Shown: in pieces, positions 8,264 to 17,500 of the stretch
Numbering within the stretch: position 1 is the stretch's first letter
Layout: every line of letters starts with the position of its first letter
Origin: Flavobacteriales bacterium
Lineage (GTDB): Bacteria > Bacteroidota > Bacteroidia > Flavobacteriales_E > Vicingaceae
Direction of reading: 5' to 3'
Assembly: GCA_020635815.1 (NCBI GenBank)
Contig: JACJZB010000002.1
Span: 248,001 to 312,000, forward strand
Length of the DNA stretch: 64,000 nt
The notes under the pieces: model-generated
Seen by the model: only the letters and a program-made list of their open reading frames with translations
Databases searched by the model: none
What the model was told of the DNA's origin: nothing
Made by a program: the position numbers and the translations under genes

Positions 8264-9850
8264 TTAAAATCCTACTAATGCCAATCCTACACTAAAAGCA
8301 TGTAACTCTGGACCTCTATTTTTTTCAAATAAAGGAGTTAAACTATAGGTCGCAAAAGCTGTAAACCATCCATAACCTACACGAGCAGTTAAATCTACTT
8401 TAAATGGATTGGTGTTAAAATTTTGATTGTCTTTATATTTTTGCGTGTCACCATCTTCTTCATATTTGTATTTCATTTTAGTTTTAAACTTATACCCTAA
8501 AATAGCCCCTGTTGAAACATGAAATGATTTGTTTTTATGTTGCCCAGTGTTTATTTCAAACAAGAATGGTGCAGTAATGTAAAAGGTTTTAAACCTGTTT
8601 TTAGAATAATTTAAAGTAGTATCAGCAATCCCCCAAGTGTATTGCTCGTTAAATAGTGTTACTGTACTATTTACAAAAGCCCCCCCATTAGCGATTAAAC
8701 GAACGTTATTTCTCAATTCATAGTTGTTATATTCTAAACCTAAACCGGTTACTAATCCAACGTGGTGTTCTTTTAATTTAAGAAAATATTCAAAAAAGTT
8801 GATGCCTAATTTCCACGATTTAGCATAATCTAACTCCATAAACTGAGTAACTTCCTTAGGGTTAGTTGTTTCTAAATCTGGACTATTTTTTAAATCAAAA
8901 CTACCTGATGAATTCACAAAACCATTAATCCCTAAATCAATACCTGCCCAATGGTTTCTTCTTTTTTTCGGTGTTTTCTTAATCGAAACATTATCATCAA
9001 TAATTAATATTTGAGTTCCGCCCCACTTTACCCTAGTTGTATCGTTCACAACACTTACATTTTTATTAGATGTGTTCACATTTACACTTTCATCATTACT
9101 AACTCTAACACCCGTATTTCCAACAAGTACATTAACATTATCATCATTATTTACACTAATATTTAAACCTCCGGTACTAGTGCTAACGTCTGAAGCTCCT
9201 GATTTTGAAATAGTGTTAACTGGAGGGTTTCCATAAACATCCACATCTGAAGCACCGCTTGCTGTGCCAGAAATTTCTTCGGCAGCATAAACATCCACAT
9301 CAGATGCTCCAGAAATGTTTATATCTACCTTGTTTACCTCAAATGCTTTTGTTTTAATTGTTGATGCGCCAGATACAGCCAAATCAAATGTTTTTGCAAA
9401 TCCTTTTAACCTTACATCACTTGCTCCCGACGAATTTAACTTAACATCTTGTGCATTTAAACTTAAATCAAGGTTTGACGCCCCGCTTGTTTTAATGGTA
9501 AAAGTTGAAGCGTTGATTGCGTTATTTGCTTTAACAGATGAAGCTCCACTCACTTCAACGGAATTTAATGATTGATAAGTAATGGTCAGTTTCATATCGC
9601 TAACTGCCTTTACTTTTCCTTTTACAAAAACCTCTAAAACATCGCCATTTACTTCGGTAATAATGTTATCGATATATTGCTCAGGTACTCCTTCTATTTT
9701 TACTGTACTTGAAGGAGCTTCTATCAATTCTACATTAAATGCTGATGAAATTTTTACTCCTGTAAATGAAGCTAAGCTTCTTTCTTCGTTTTGAGCATAC
9801 CCTAATGTTGTTAAAACAAATAGTGCTATTATAAATAATAATTTTTTCAT
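8264..9850 (-). CDS. GIN-domain (DUF2807) protein with C-terminal beta-barrel-like region
   Basis: A 528-residue exported protein with a signal peptide (1-19, ending GYAQ). Residues about 25-235 are a head GIN domain (DUF2807): short beta-strand repeats of about 20 residues, each with the turn SGAS (seven copies, e.g. SGASDVDVY), which suggests a beta-helix. A short Asn/Val/Ser-rich linker follows. The last ~230 residues have alternating hydrophobic strands and end in aromatic-rich VGLALVGF, typical of an outer-membrane barrel (inference). It lies directly behind a second GIN protein with a nearly identical N-terminus (RSLASFTGVKISSAF), a tandem duplication in which only this copy has the barrel. 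The operon is headed by an ECF sigma/anti-sigma pair. The function of GIN domains is not established. Confidence 0.85.
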   Translation of the reverse strand: MKKLLFIIALFVLTTLGYAQNEERSLASFTGVKISSAFNVELIEAPSSTVKIEGVPEQYIDNIITEVNGDVLEVFVKGKVKAVSDMKLTITYQSLNSVEVSGASSVKANNAINASTFTIKTSGASNLDLSLNAQDVKLNSSGASDVRLKGFAKTFDLAVSGASTIKTKAFEVNKVDINISGASDVDVYAAEEISGTASGASDVDVYGNPPVNTISKSGASDVSTSTGGLNISVNNDDNVNVLVGNTGVRVSNDESVNVNTSNKNVSVVNDTTRVKWGGTQILIIDDNVSIKKTPKKRRNHWAGIDLGINGFVNSSGSFDLKNSPDLETTNPKEVTQFMELDYAKSWKLGINFFEYFLKLKEHHVGLVTGLGLEYNNYELRNNVRLIANGGAFVNSTVTLFNEQYTWGIADTTLNYSKNRFKTFYITAPFLFEINTGQHKNKSFHVSTGAILGYKFKTKMKYKYEEDGDTQKYKDNQNFNTNPFKVDLTARVGYGWFTAFATYSLTPLFEKNRGPELHAFSVGLALVGF

Positions 9851-9880
9851 GATTTTTATATTAGTTTATAATCGTTTGGT

Positions 9881-10567
9881 TTAATCTTCTTTAACAAAAG
9901 TGATGTCTGACGCACCAGAAGAGTTTATCTTTTGAATACTTGGCGACCCATAAACATCAACATCTGAAGCACCACTTGCAATCCCTGAAACTCCTTGAGA
10001 TGCATAAACATTAACATCAGAAGCACCCGAGGCATTGATGCTTACTTTTTTAGCTTTAAATGATTTTGCTTTTAAACATGAAGCTCCTGATAACGTTGTT
10101 TTAAAAATTGATGTTGTTCCTGTCAATTTACATTCCGAAGCTCCAGAACTTATTAAGGTTACTTCATCAGAGATTAAGTTTAAAGTTAGAGAAGAAGCAC
10201 CACTTGTTTCAATCTTAAAATGGTCAGAATTAATAACATTTTTACCAGTAATTGATGTCGCTCCACTTGCTACAATACTATTCAAGGTTTGATAAGTTAT
10301 TGTTAGGTGCATTTTTTTCGTATTCTTAATTTTTCCTTTCACGTAAACATTCAATACATTATTTTTTACCTCAGTAATTACATTCTTTAAATATTCTTCC
10401 GGTATTACTGTTATGATTATCTTACTTTCTGTGCCTTGAACCAACTCAACATCAAATGCTGACGAAATTTTTACTCCAGTAAATGAAGCTAAACTTCTTT
10501 CTTCACTTTGAGCATAACTAAATGTAGTTAAAACAAAAAATGCTATTATAAATGCTATTTTTTTCAT
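9881..10567 (-). CDS. GIN-domain (DUF2807) secreted protein
   Basis: A 228-residue exported protein from the ATG at 10567, whose signal peptide is MKKIAFIIAFFVLTTFSYAQ. The frame is open further upstream to 10681, but that would add 38 charged residues before the signal peptide and overlap the anti-sigma gene, so the internal start is chosen. Nearly the whole mature protein is one GIN domain with seven SGAS/SGAT turns, ending SSGASDITFVKED. It is paralogous to the next gene downstream but lacks its beta-barrel. It lies third in the sigma/anti-sigma/GIN/GIN operon, so it may be a target of that sigma factor. Confidence 0.88.
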   Translation of the reverse strand: MKKIAFIIAFFVLTTFSYAQSEERSLASFTGVKISSAFDVELVQGTESKIIITVIPEEYLKNVITEVKNNVLNVYVKGKIKNTKKMHLTITYQTLNSIVASGATSITGKNVINSDHFKIETSGASSLTLNLISDEVTLISSGASECKLTGTTSIFKTTLSGASCLKAKSFKAKKVSINASGASDVNVYASQGVSGIASGASDVDVYGSPSIQKINSSGASDITFVKED

Positions 10568-10646
10568 GATTATGTTTTTTAGTTTTTTTATTGTTATTTG
10601 ATAGTGTGACGAACTGACCTTTGAATTTGTTACAGCTCTAATAAAA

Positions 10647-11672
10647 TTATTTTCTAACTTTCTTAGAAAACGAGAAACCACCTATGTTTAGAGCATACTG
10701 TTCAACCTCATCGTCTTCATTTTTTGTTTTTTCTACACGTGCTTTTTTACCAGCAACTTTCGCTAATAAGTCCACAACCATCAGTTCTGGCTGTTTTTTT
10801 GGTTCTGGTTGTTCATCTTTTAGTACTTTTTTTTGTGCCTCTTTTTTCAAGAATTGTCCTATACTAAGAGGTTCTTCTTTTTTAGTCAAGCTATTATTGT
10901 CAGCCAATAATTCTTCTTCATCATAAATCGTTGGCATAATGGTTATGCTATCTTTTTCAATAACAGTTTCTTTTTCTGCAACAAGGTTTGTGTTTTCAAT
11001 TGGTAATTCTTCTTTAGCAACAATTGGTTTCTTTTTTTCTTGTTTTTTTATTGATGTAGATTTTATTTCTTCAGCTAATTCAGTTGTGTTATTGTCTAAC
11101 AATTCTTCTCCTACAAAAACTGGTTTTTCTTTAATTGTACTGTCCGTAGTTTTAATTTTTACTTCTTTCTTATCTGCAAAATAATTTTGTGTTTTTCGAG
11201 CCTCTTCTGTATTTATATTTCTTATTAAAAAGAAAGCGATTAAAATTGCTGCCGCAGAAGATGCCCACCAAAACAATGGAATAATTTTTCGTTCTCTTTT
11301 TAGTGATTCTTTGTTTTCAAAAACAATTGTAGAAGGTTTTAATGTCGTTTTTTGATACAATAAAAAAGCTTTTTCACTTTCTTGGTCTTCTTTTATTGCT
11401 TCTTTTAATTCATTGCTTTCAGCAGAAGTATTTAGTCCTTCAATTTCAGCAATCATTAAGTGTTCTAAAACTTCTTTTTTTAATTCGTTTTTACCATCAA
11501 ATACTATTTTCTCAGCTGGTAAAGCAATATCTTCTAACCCTTCTAGTTCGTTTTTCAGTTCAGGGTTTTGCTCAAAAAACAACATCAGTTCCGCTATCCT
11601 ATCGGCAGAAAGATTCTGCTCCATATAGTCAAGCAAAAATGCTTCGTAGTTATTTTTATTAATTAAGCTCAT
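10647..11672 (-). CDS. Putative transmembrane anti-sigma factor
   Basis: A 341-residue protein. A cytoplasmic N-terminal half (1-130) contains YMEQNLSADRIAELMLFFEQNPEL, the kind of helical segment found at the N-terminus of Bacteroidota anti-sigma factors. A single membrane helix (about 131-150) is followed by a charged, Lys/Glu-rich periplasmic tail of about 190 residues with no recognised domain. Its start overlaps the stop of the ECF sigma gene (ATGA), so the two are translationally coupled. This is the standard arrangement for a sigma factor and its membrane-bound inhibitor. The call rests on context and topology more than on sequence motifs. The signal sensed is unknown. Confidence 0.7.
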   Translation of the reverse strand: MSLINKNNYEAFLLDYMEQNLSADRIAELMLFFEQNPELKNELEGLEDIALPAEKIVFDGKNELKKEVLEHLMIAEIEGLNTSAESNELKEAIKEDQESEKAFLLYQKTTLKPSTIVFENKESLKRERKIIPLFWWASSAAAILIAFFLIRNINTEEARKTQNYFADKKEVKIKTTDSTIKEKPVFVGEELLDNNTTELAEEIKSTSIKKQEKKKPIVAKEELPIENTNLVAEKETVIEKDSITIMPTIYDEEELLADNNSLTKKEEPLSIGQFLKKEAQKKVLKDEQPEPKKQPELMVVDLLAKVAGKKARVEKTKNEDDEVEQYALNIGGFSFSKKVRK

Positions 11673-12154
11673 AAAACCTGTTCTATACTTCCTAAATATT
11701 GTTTTAAAAATTTTCTTGCTCTAAATATGTAAACCTTTACTTGCGATTCTGATAGCTTCGTTATTTCTGCTATTTCATCGTAAGCATACCCTTCATAATC
11801 TCGTAACATTATTACCGCTTTCTGGTCGCTTGGCAAATGATTTATTGCTTCCTGTAACACTTCCTGCAAATCAGAATATTGATTGCTTACGCTATAGCTT
11901 TCTTCTTTTACTTCCTTAAAATTCCCTTGTCTTTTTTCTTTTCTTGTCACATCAATTAAGGCGTGATAAGCTGTGGTAAACAAGTACGATTTTTCTTTTC
12001 CTTCTTGAACATCACTTTTCTTGTTCCAGAATTTTTCAAATGTATCTTGAATGATATCCTTAGCCTTATCTTCATCCTTAATGTTTTTCAACACAAAGCG
12101 ATAAAGATTATCAGAATAATCATCTACACATTTATTAAACTCCTTTACTGTCAA
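11669..12154 (-). CDS. ECF-family RNA polymerase sigma factor
   Basis: A 161-residue sigma-70 family protein. The region 2 core (NLYRFVLKNIKDEDKAKDIIQDTFEKFW) lies at about 16-45. Region 4 (about 100-155) has LPSDQKAVIMLRDYEGYAYDEIAEITKLSESQVKVYIFRARKFL in overlapping parts, the usual helix-turn-helix. The best start is a TTG (12154-12152) giving MTVKEFNKCVDDYS. No in-frame ATG lies in the right place, and this start matches where family members begin. It probably directs transcription of its own operon and of envelope genes, and is held inactive by the anti-sigma factor encoded downstream with a 4-base overlap. Confidence 0.88.
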   Translation of the reverse strand: MTVKEFNKCVDDYSDNLYRFVLKNIKDEDKAKDIIQDTFEKFWNKKSDVQEGKEKSYLFTTAYHALIDVTRKEKRQGNFKEVKEESYSVSNQYSDLQEVLQEAINHLPSDQKAVIMLRDYEGYAYDEIAEITKLSESQVKVYIFRARKFLKQYLGSIEQVL

Positions 12155-12258
12155 TGTCCTGTTTTGTAGTGTTTGTGAGTGTGACGCACACCTCTATTAA
12201 AAAGTTACAGCTATTTTTAAAAAAAGTGATAAAAGCCAATTTTATACCAAATTACTTT

Positions 12259-12266
12259 TATTTTTG
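12259..12266 (+). promoter_or_regulatory. Possible -7 box upstream of rlmF
   Basis: TATTTTTG fits TAnnTTTG and lies 50 bases before the rlmF start. No TTG is seen at the right upstream distance, so the call is weak. The rest of the 161-base gap between the divergent sigma gene and rlmF shows nothing further. Confidence 0.3.
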
Positions 12267-12315
12267 AGGCTATTGTAACTCAGGTTTTCTTTTAAGTAAG
12301 CCGAACAAACATTTT

Positions 12316-13290
12316 ATGAAGCCTGTAAAAAAAGAATTCTCAAAAGAAAAAACGAGATTACACCCAAGAAGTAAACATAAAGAGCGTTACGATTTTAACG
12401 TATTAGTTAAAAAAAATAAAGCTTTATCTGCTTTTGTTAGAATTAACGAATATGGTGATGAAAGTATTGATTTTGCTAACCCAGAAGCTGTCCGTGAGTT
12501 AAATAAATCATTACTACTTTTTCATTATAATTTAGATTATTGGGACATTCCTGAAGGATTTCTATGCCCTCCTATTCCTGGAAGAGCAGATTACATCCAT
12601 TACGTTGCAGACTTATTAGGTAATTCTAATTATGGAAAAATACCAAAGGGTAAAAGTGTAAAATGTTTAGATATTGGTACTGGTGCAAGTTGTATTTATC
12701 CAATTATTGGTGTTGCAGAATATGGCTGGTCTTTTATTGGGTCTGACATTAATAAAACATCATTAGCTTCATCGCAACAAATAATTGAAGGAAATAGTTT
12801 TCTTACCAATAATATAGAATTAAGACTTCAAGAAACACCAAGTGATATTATTTATGGTGTATTAACTAAAGATGAAATTGTTGATTTAATGATTTGTAAC
12901 CCTCCATTTCATGGCTCGGAAGAGGCTTCAAAAAAAGGAACACTAAAAAAATTAAACAACCTAAATGATAAGCAAACAAAAACAGCTGTTTTAAATTTTG
13001 GTGGCCAACAAAATGAATTATGGTGTAAAGGTGGTGAGAAAAAATTTGTAGGTGATTACATCAGACAAAGTAAAAATTTTGCAAACAATTGCTTTTGGTT
13101 TACTTCTCTCATCTCCAAAAAGGATAACTTAAAAAGCATTTATGATGCCCTTAAAAAAGCTAATGCCGTTGAGGTAAAAACAATTCCAATGGGGCAAGGA
13201 AATAAAACAAGCAGAATTGTGGCTTGGACTTTTTTAACTCCAGAACAACAAAAAGAGTGGAGAGATAATAAGTGGAAAACTACTCTTTAA
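12316..13290 (+). CDS. rlmF: 23S rRNA (adenine(1618)-N6)-methyltransferase RlmF
   Basis: 324 residues, close to the usual length for RlmF (YbiN). The N-terminus has the family signature LHPRSKHKERYDF. The S-adenosylmethionine-binding motif is CLDIGTGASCIYPIIG (about 118-133). The catalytic N6-adenine methyltransferase motif NPPF begins at Asn195 (MICNPPFHGS). It methylates A1618 of 23S rRNA on the free rRNA in the cytoplasm. It stands alone, between a divergent sigma-factor operon and a convergent radical SAM gene. A 134-bp palindromic element begins directly after its stop codon. Confidence 0.93.
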   Translation: MKPVKKEFSKEKTRLHPRSKHKERYDFNVLVKKNKALSAFVRINEYGDESIDFANPEAVRELNKSLLLFHYNLDYWDIPEGFLCPPIPGRADYIHYVADLLGNSNYGKIPKGKSVKCLDIGTGASCIYPIIGVAEYGWSFIGSDINKTSLASSQQIIEGNSFLTNNIELRLQETPSDIIYGVLTKDEIVDLMICNPPFHGSEEASKKGTLKKLNNLNDKQTKTAVLNFGGQQNELWCKGGEKKFVGDYIRQSKNFANNCFWFTSLISKKDNLKSIYDALKKANAVEVKTIPMGQGNKTSRIVAWTFLTPEQQKEWRDNKWKTTL

Positions 13291-13424
13291 GTCACATAGC
13301 AACATAGAAAATAATAACTTACTGAAGTTAGTAAAGCATTAGTACTTCACGCTTTAGCGTGAAAACTATCCATAACTTCTTTTTCTTTTTTACGATTACA
13401 TATACTATGTATCTATGTGGTTAC
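13291..13424. repeat. 134-bp element with inverted ends between rlmF and a radical SAM gene
   Basis: The left end GTCACATAGCAACATAG (13291-13307) is mirrored by the right end CTATGTATCTATGTGGTTAC (13405-13424). Inside there is a smaller hairpin TTCACGCTTTAGCGTGAA. The ends lie immediately beside the two convergent stop codons. It is different in sequence from the CCCCTCC/GGAGGGG type. Confidence 0.7.
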
Positions 13425-13427
13425 AAG

Positions 13428-14450
13428 CTACTCCCACACTTTTGTTCCTTCGGTACAATTTTGACAAATATCTATTGCTTGACGGTTTGTTAATAATGCT
13501 TTTCTAAAAGCAACGTATTTATCGTTTTGCCAAATGGTTTTGAGCGAGTTCTGTGCTAAATCACCCAATTGATGTTTCGCATCTTTATCAAAACAACAAG
13601 GTACAATTTTACCATCCCAAGTAACCACACAGCTACTCCACATACGCCAACACTCATTTAACATCTTATTTTTTAAGGTAAAAGTGCCATCTTTTTCCTT
13701 TTTGTAACGAGAGTATTTTTCAATAGTTGGCATTAATTCGTTACCATTTTTATAATCATATAATTGAGCCGTTTTAAAACGAATTTCATCAACACCCATT
13801 TCTTTTGCTAATTGTTTTGCTTCTTCAATTTGATGTTCGTTGGGCTTTACCACCAAAAACTGAAAAATAACATACGGTGTTTTAGACTTTAACTCTTTTT
13901 TCCATTTCAACACATTTCGAGTTCCTGCTAATACTTTACTTAACTCTCCTTGTTTACGATAACTTTCATACGTTTCTTGTGTTGTTCCATCAATAGAAAT
14001 GGTTAACCTACTTAATCCAGACTCTACTGTTTCTTTCGCTTTTTTATCCGTTAAAAAATGAGCATTTGTGGAGGTTGCAGTATATATTTTTTGTTGATGG
14101 GCATAACTTACCATTTCCAAAAAATTAGGATTGATAAAAGGCTCTCCTTGAAAGTAAAAATTGAGGTAAAAAGCATGTTGTTTTGCTTCGTCAATTACTT
14201 TTTTGTAAAAATCTGTTTTTAAATTTCCTTCTGGTCGGGTAAATTGCTTTAATCCACTCGGACATTCAGGGCAACCTAAGTTACAAGCTGTTGTAGGTTC
14301 TATGGTTATACTTAGTGGTAATCCTTTTGCTTGTTGGCTCTTTGTATATTTTGCCAAATAAAAACTTGTATAAACTTTTAGAGCGTTAAAAAAACGACCA
14401 ACCGTAAGTTTAGAAATTAAGTTAATATGGTCGCTGCTTAAAAAAGACAT
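13428..14450 (-). CDS. Radical SAM/SPASM domain protein
   Basis: A 340-residue iron-sulfur enzyme. The radical SAM cluster motif CxxxCxxC is in TTACNLGCPECPSG (Cys56, Cys60, Cys63). The fold continues through FYFQGEPFINP and STNAH to LTISIDGTTQETYESYR. A C-terminal SPASM-type region carries further cysteines (NECWRMWSSC, VPCCFD, ICQNC) for auxiliary clusters. Enzymes of this group modify peptides or cofactors by radical chemistry, but no precursor peptide or maturation partner gene is visible next to it, so the substrate is unknown. The gene is flanked by a convergent rlmF and a divergent peptidase gene and is probably monocistronic. Confidence 0.88.
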   Translation of the reverse strand: MSFLSSDHINLISKLTVGRFFNALKVYTSFYLAKYTKSQQAKGLPLSITIEPTTACNLGCPECPSGLKQFTRPEGNLKTDFYKKVIDEAKQHAFYLNFYFQGEPFINPNFLEMVSYAHQQKIYTATSTNAHFLTDKKAKETVESGLSRLTISIDGTTQETYESYRKQGELSKVLAGTRNVLKWKKELKSKTPYVIFQFLVVKPNEHQIEEAKQLAKEMGVDEIRFKTAQLYDYKNGNELMPTIEKYSRYKKEKDGTFTLKNKMLNECWRMWSSCVVTWDGKIVPCCFDKDAKHQLGDLAQNSLKTIWQNDKYVAFRKALLTNRQAIDICQNCTEGTKVWE

Positions 14451-14522
14451 ACCTCAAAAATATTGATAATATAAAATGTGAACACAATGTAACTTATATT
14501 ATTTTCGTTACACCTACTTTAT

Positions 14523-17500
14523 ATGAATTCTTTGTTTATGAAAAATATTTTATTGATTGTCTTTATAATAAATTGTAATTATTTATTCTCCCAAACGATT
14601 AGTGGAACAATTATAACCGAAGATGACAAGCAGCCTGCTTCATTTGCTACTTTATTAATAAAAGGTGAGGGTTTTGGAACGGTTGCTGACGAAAACGGAA
14701 ATTTTAAATTAACTGTTCCTCCAAAATATAAGGATCATACCATTTTGGTTTCTTTTTTAGGGTATAACACTAAATCGCTGAAGATGAGTGAACTTTCTTC
14801 AACTAAACCTAATTCTATTTATTTAGATAGAAATGTGGCAAGCTTGGCTCAATTTACATTAAAAGCACATAAAGAGTATCGACCAAAAGAATTGTTGAGA
14901 AAAGCCTTAAAAAGCATTGAAGATAATTACACACAAGACACAATTACCTTTGATGGTTACTATCGAGAAACTCTTACCGAAAGTGGAAAATACATAAAAT
15001 ATGCTGATGCCGATTGTCAGTTTTATTATACGCCTTACGACACTAAAAATCATAAAAGGAAAGAGTTTACCAGTGCATATTCTAACCCCAATAGCTTAAG
15101 TGATTTGCCCCTGTGGTGGGGAGCAAGAATGCATCGTGGTCATTTTTGGTTTCAAACATTTAAACAAGACCAAGTAAAGATTGTGGAATCAAGAAGTAGT
15201 AACAATTTATCGACAAGGAATTTTAAAGCAAATATTGAAGGAGGTCCTTTAGGATTAATGGCAAAAGATAGGGTGAAATTTCAGGAATATTTTTTGGATA
15301 AAAAAAACTTTAATGAATTTAACTATACACTTGAAGAAAAATATGACTCAACAAAAAAAGAGTGGAATTATTATGTTTATTTCATTTCTAAAAAAGCAAA
15401 TGAAACACCCCCAGAAGAAAAAGATAGTTGGAGAATTAAAAAGAAATTTCAAAAAAACAACCAAGAAGGTACAATAATTATTGATAGAAATTCTTATGCT
15501 ATAAAATCAATTGAATATTCGGTAAACAAAAATTTAAAGAAATTCATTTGTGGCTTTAGAAACAATGCTATACGTCATTTCGATTACCAGATAAAAGCAG
15601 ATTATACAGAAATAAATGGCACCTATTATTTAACCCATTTAAAACAGCAAGATGAGTTTATTTACAACGATACCATCGATAATATTAGAACCCCTTATAA
15701 TGCAACATTAGAAGTTTTTATTGATAATATTCAATCTAAAAATGTAAAACCATTTAAAGATGAAGAGGTCTTTGTTAATGTTGATGCCAATCAATTATTT
15801 GATTTTCCGCTATATTACAACGATACTTTTTGGACAAAATATTCAACCGAAAAGCCTCAATATAACATCCCAAATGAGATAAGAACTGATATGGAAAACA
15901 AACATCCATTAGAAACTCAATTTGCTAACAAACATATTAGAGATACTAATTTACTAGCTCCAGTAGCAGTAAAAAAACCACACTCTTATTCTATACACAA
16001 CAAAACAGTTAAAGATGATTATGCATGGCTTAAAGATGTAACAAAACCACTCTACAATAAAGATGTTATGGAATATATAAATGCCGAGAATGATTATTTT
16101 GACAACTACTTTACTCCTCTTCGAAAATCGCAACGAATACTTTTTGATGAATTAAAAATGTATGTCGAAAAAAATTATGAATCGCTACCTATATTAAAAA
16201 ATGGATACAGCTATTATTACCAATATATTGGTGAGAATGAATACCCAACCTTTTACAGAAAAAGTGCTAAAACAAATAAAGAAGAATTGTTGCTAGACGT
16301 ACAAGAAATGGCAAAAGACAAACAATATTACAATGCTGGAAACATAAGCGTAAGCCCCAACAATACTATTATGTCTTATTTTGAAAATACAGAAGGAAAC
16401 GACAATTACACCGCTAAGTTTAAGAATCTAAAAACAAACATGCTCCTTTCTGACAGTTTAGTAAAACCAAGTTCAATCATTTGGATTAATGATAGTATTA
16501 TTATTTATACTTTACAAGAGGAAAAAACGAATCGAGTTTTTAAAGTTTTAAAACATAAACTTTATGACAACCAGCTTAACGATGAATTAATTTATCATGA
16601 AAAAGATGAATTATATAGCGTGTCTATTTCAAAATCTAAATCGAAAGAATATATTTTTATTACTTCAGCTAGCTCCAACACTTCAGAACAATATTTTATA
16701 AAAGTAAATGATGCCTCACTATCGCTAAACTTATTTTACCCAAGAGAACTAAATCATGAATATTACATTCAACATATGAATGATAAATTTTATGTGTTAA
16801 CCAATCATAAAGCATTAAACAAAAAAATAGTTGTTGTAGATACTGCTGACTATGCTTTGAAAAAATGGAAAGAAGTAATTCCCCATCATAATGAGGTGTT
16901 CATTAATAACTTTGAATTATTTGATAACCATATTGTGATACATGAAAAAGAAAAAGCCCAACCTCGTTTAAGGGTAATCAACTTAACCACAAAAAAAAAT
17001 CATATTATTAAATTTAAAGAAGACATCTATAATGTTAGTATAGGTTATAACCCTGATTTTAATACTGACTCACTACAGTTTAGTTATAGCTCTTTTTTAA
17101 TCCCAAATACTGTTTACAATTACAACATGGAAACTCAAGAAAAAAGAATTGTGAAACGACGAAAATGGAAAGAAAATAAATATTCGCCTTTTAAAGTAGA
17201 GCGTATTTGGGCAACCGCTAAAGATGGTAAAAAAATACCAATCACTTTATTGTATAACAAATGGTCTATTAACAAAAAAGAACCCGAAAAAAATAAGGTT
17301 TGGCTAACTTCTTACGGATCTTATGGTTATGCTCAAGAAGTTGGTTATAGTACTTCTCTTTTTCCACTGTTAAACAAAGGGTTTATTTATGCTATTGCCC
17401 ACATTAGAGGTGGAAATGACTTAGGCGAAGAATGGTACCTAGATGGAAAAATGGAACATAAAAAAAATACATTTACTGATTTTATAACCTGCTCTGAATA

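Noticed and set aside
10684..11184. Plus-strand frames opposite the anti-sigma gene
   Set aside because: Ser/Phe-rich shadows that arise opposite Lys/Glu-rich coding sequence; no start context or family.
11342..11662. Overlapping plus-strand frames opposite the anti-sigma N-terminus
   Set aside because: Two overlapping shadows in different frames; Phe/Leu runs typical of antisense to Lys/Glu codons.
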